Origin: Brevibacterium permense
GTDB lineage: Bacteria > Actinomycetota > Actinomycetes > Actinomycetales > Brevibacteriaceae
Direction of reading: 5' to 3'
Assembly: GCF_025506275.1 (NCBI RefSeq)
Contig: NZ_QYCP01000091.1
Location: forward strand, 124,001 to 188,000
DNA length: 64,000 nt
The notes beneath the pieces are model-generated. The model was not told the origin of the DNA and made no database searches. It worked only from the letters and a program-made list of their open reading frames with translations. Shown in pieces: positions 63,810 through 64,000 of the stretch. Each line of letters starts with the position of its first letter. Within the stretch, counting starts at the first letter, position 1. The translations under genes and the position numbers were made by a program.

Positions 63810-64000
63810 TCAATCAACGGCGTCGGTGCGCAGAAATTCCCGCACATCCCATTCGGCGTCGACGGAGAGTTCGGCGGCGAGCCGGTCGTCGTGAGTGACG
63901 ATCACCATGGCCCCGCCGAATCCTTCGAGGGCGGTCACCAGAGCCTCGAGCGATGACAGGTCGAGATTGTTGCCGGGCTCGTCGAGGATGAGCAGCTGCG
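63810..64000 (-). CDS. ABC-F type ATPase, C-terminal end only
   Basis: The last 63 residues of a protein whose start lies beyond the right edge. The Walker B region LLILDEPGNNLD and the downstream VIVTHDD (H-loop) are clear. The NNLD ending of Walker B and absence of a transmembrane part fit the ABC-F translation factors (antibiotic-resistance or ribosome-associated). The subtype cannot be told from this fragment. Confidence 0.85.
   Translation of the reverse strand, partial: QLLILDEPGNNLDLSSLEALVTALEGFGGAMVIVTHDDRLAAELSVDAEWDVREFLRTDAVD

Overview
The window looks like a stretch of core chromosome from a high-GC actinobacterium of the Micrococcales, most likely Brevibacterium or a close relative. 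The evidence is the GC-rich codon use, the many GTG/TTG starts, the actinobacterial gene blocks (yebC-ruvCAB-yajC-secDF-rel; thrS-HIT phosphorylase; hrcA-dnaJ-rsmE-phoH-ybeY-corC-era; lepA-hemW; comEA-comEC-holA; dus-dgt-dnaG) and the actinobacterial families DUF3097, TIGR02611 and DUF4870. The genus is inferred from gene content and protein style; I ran no database search. No rRNA, prophage, CRISPR array or intact insertion sequence is present.

Layout. 1-4918: a partial metallo-beta-lactamase hydrolase, a DUF349 protein, an AbiEi-like orphan protein and the bifunctional (p)ppGpp enzyme Rel. 4939-11885: one long minus-strand block carrying Sec translocon accessory genes (secF, secD, yajC), Holliday-junction processing genes (ruvB, ruvA, ruvC) and yebC. 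A LexA-like box lies directly in front of ruvA. 12023-18790: a NUDIX hydrolase, an S9 peptidase coupled to a HIT phosphorylase and thrS, then a membrane protein with a Q/N/G/Y-rich tail. 18791-19845: a gene-poor stretch with 23-bp tandem repeats, then four tRNA genes (Gly-GCC, Cys-GCA, Val-CAC, Val-GAC). 19845-28458: a TIGR02611 membrane protein, zapE, and the heat-shock/ribosome-maturation block era-corC-ybeY-phoH-rsmE-dnaJ-hrcA with a CIRCE operator at its head. 28625-36603: DUF3097, two tandem DUF4870 proteins, hemW-lepA, an EEP-family enzyme followed by 22-bp tandem repeats, a PemK-like protein and rpsT. 36733-43342: holA, comEC, comEA, degV and a UDP-glucose dehydrogenase. 43438-54907: a membrane/coiled-coil protein, nadE, leuS, an acyl-CoA synthetase, a glutathionyl-hydroquinone-reductase-like protein, DedA, a YihY-type protein and a long GapB-type GAPDH. 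55125-64000: a four-gene accessory operon (tetR, 14-TM exporter, 2-hydroxyacid dehydrogenase, small membrane protein), then dnaG, dgt, dus and the end of an ABC-F gene.

Genes are packed tightly and often coupled: many ATGA or GTGA stop/start overlaps occur in the minus-strand operons. A second mode is also plain. Ten genes have a -10-like hexamer ending only 6-7 nt before the start codon and no Shine-Dalgarno, which predicts leaderless mRNAs. Signals not explained by ordinary annotation are a 64-nt near-perfect palindrome between rpsT and holA, two unrelated short tandem-repeat arrays, a folded leader in front of rpsT, and a 10-mer (GCCGAGGCGG) occurring 22 times in 64 kb on both strands and in several reading frames. 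I found no convincing new multi-gene defence or biosynthetic system; the most original signals are at the DNA level.
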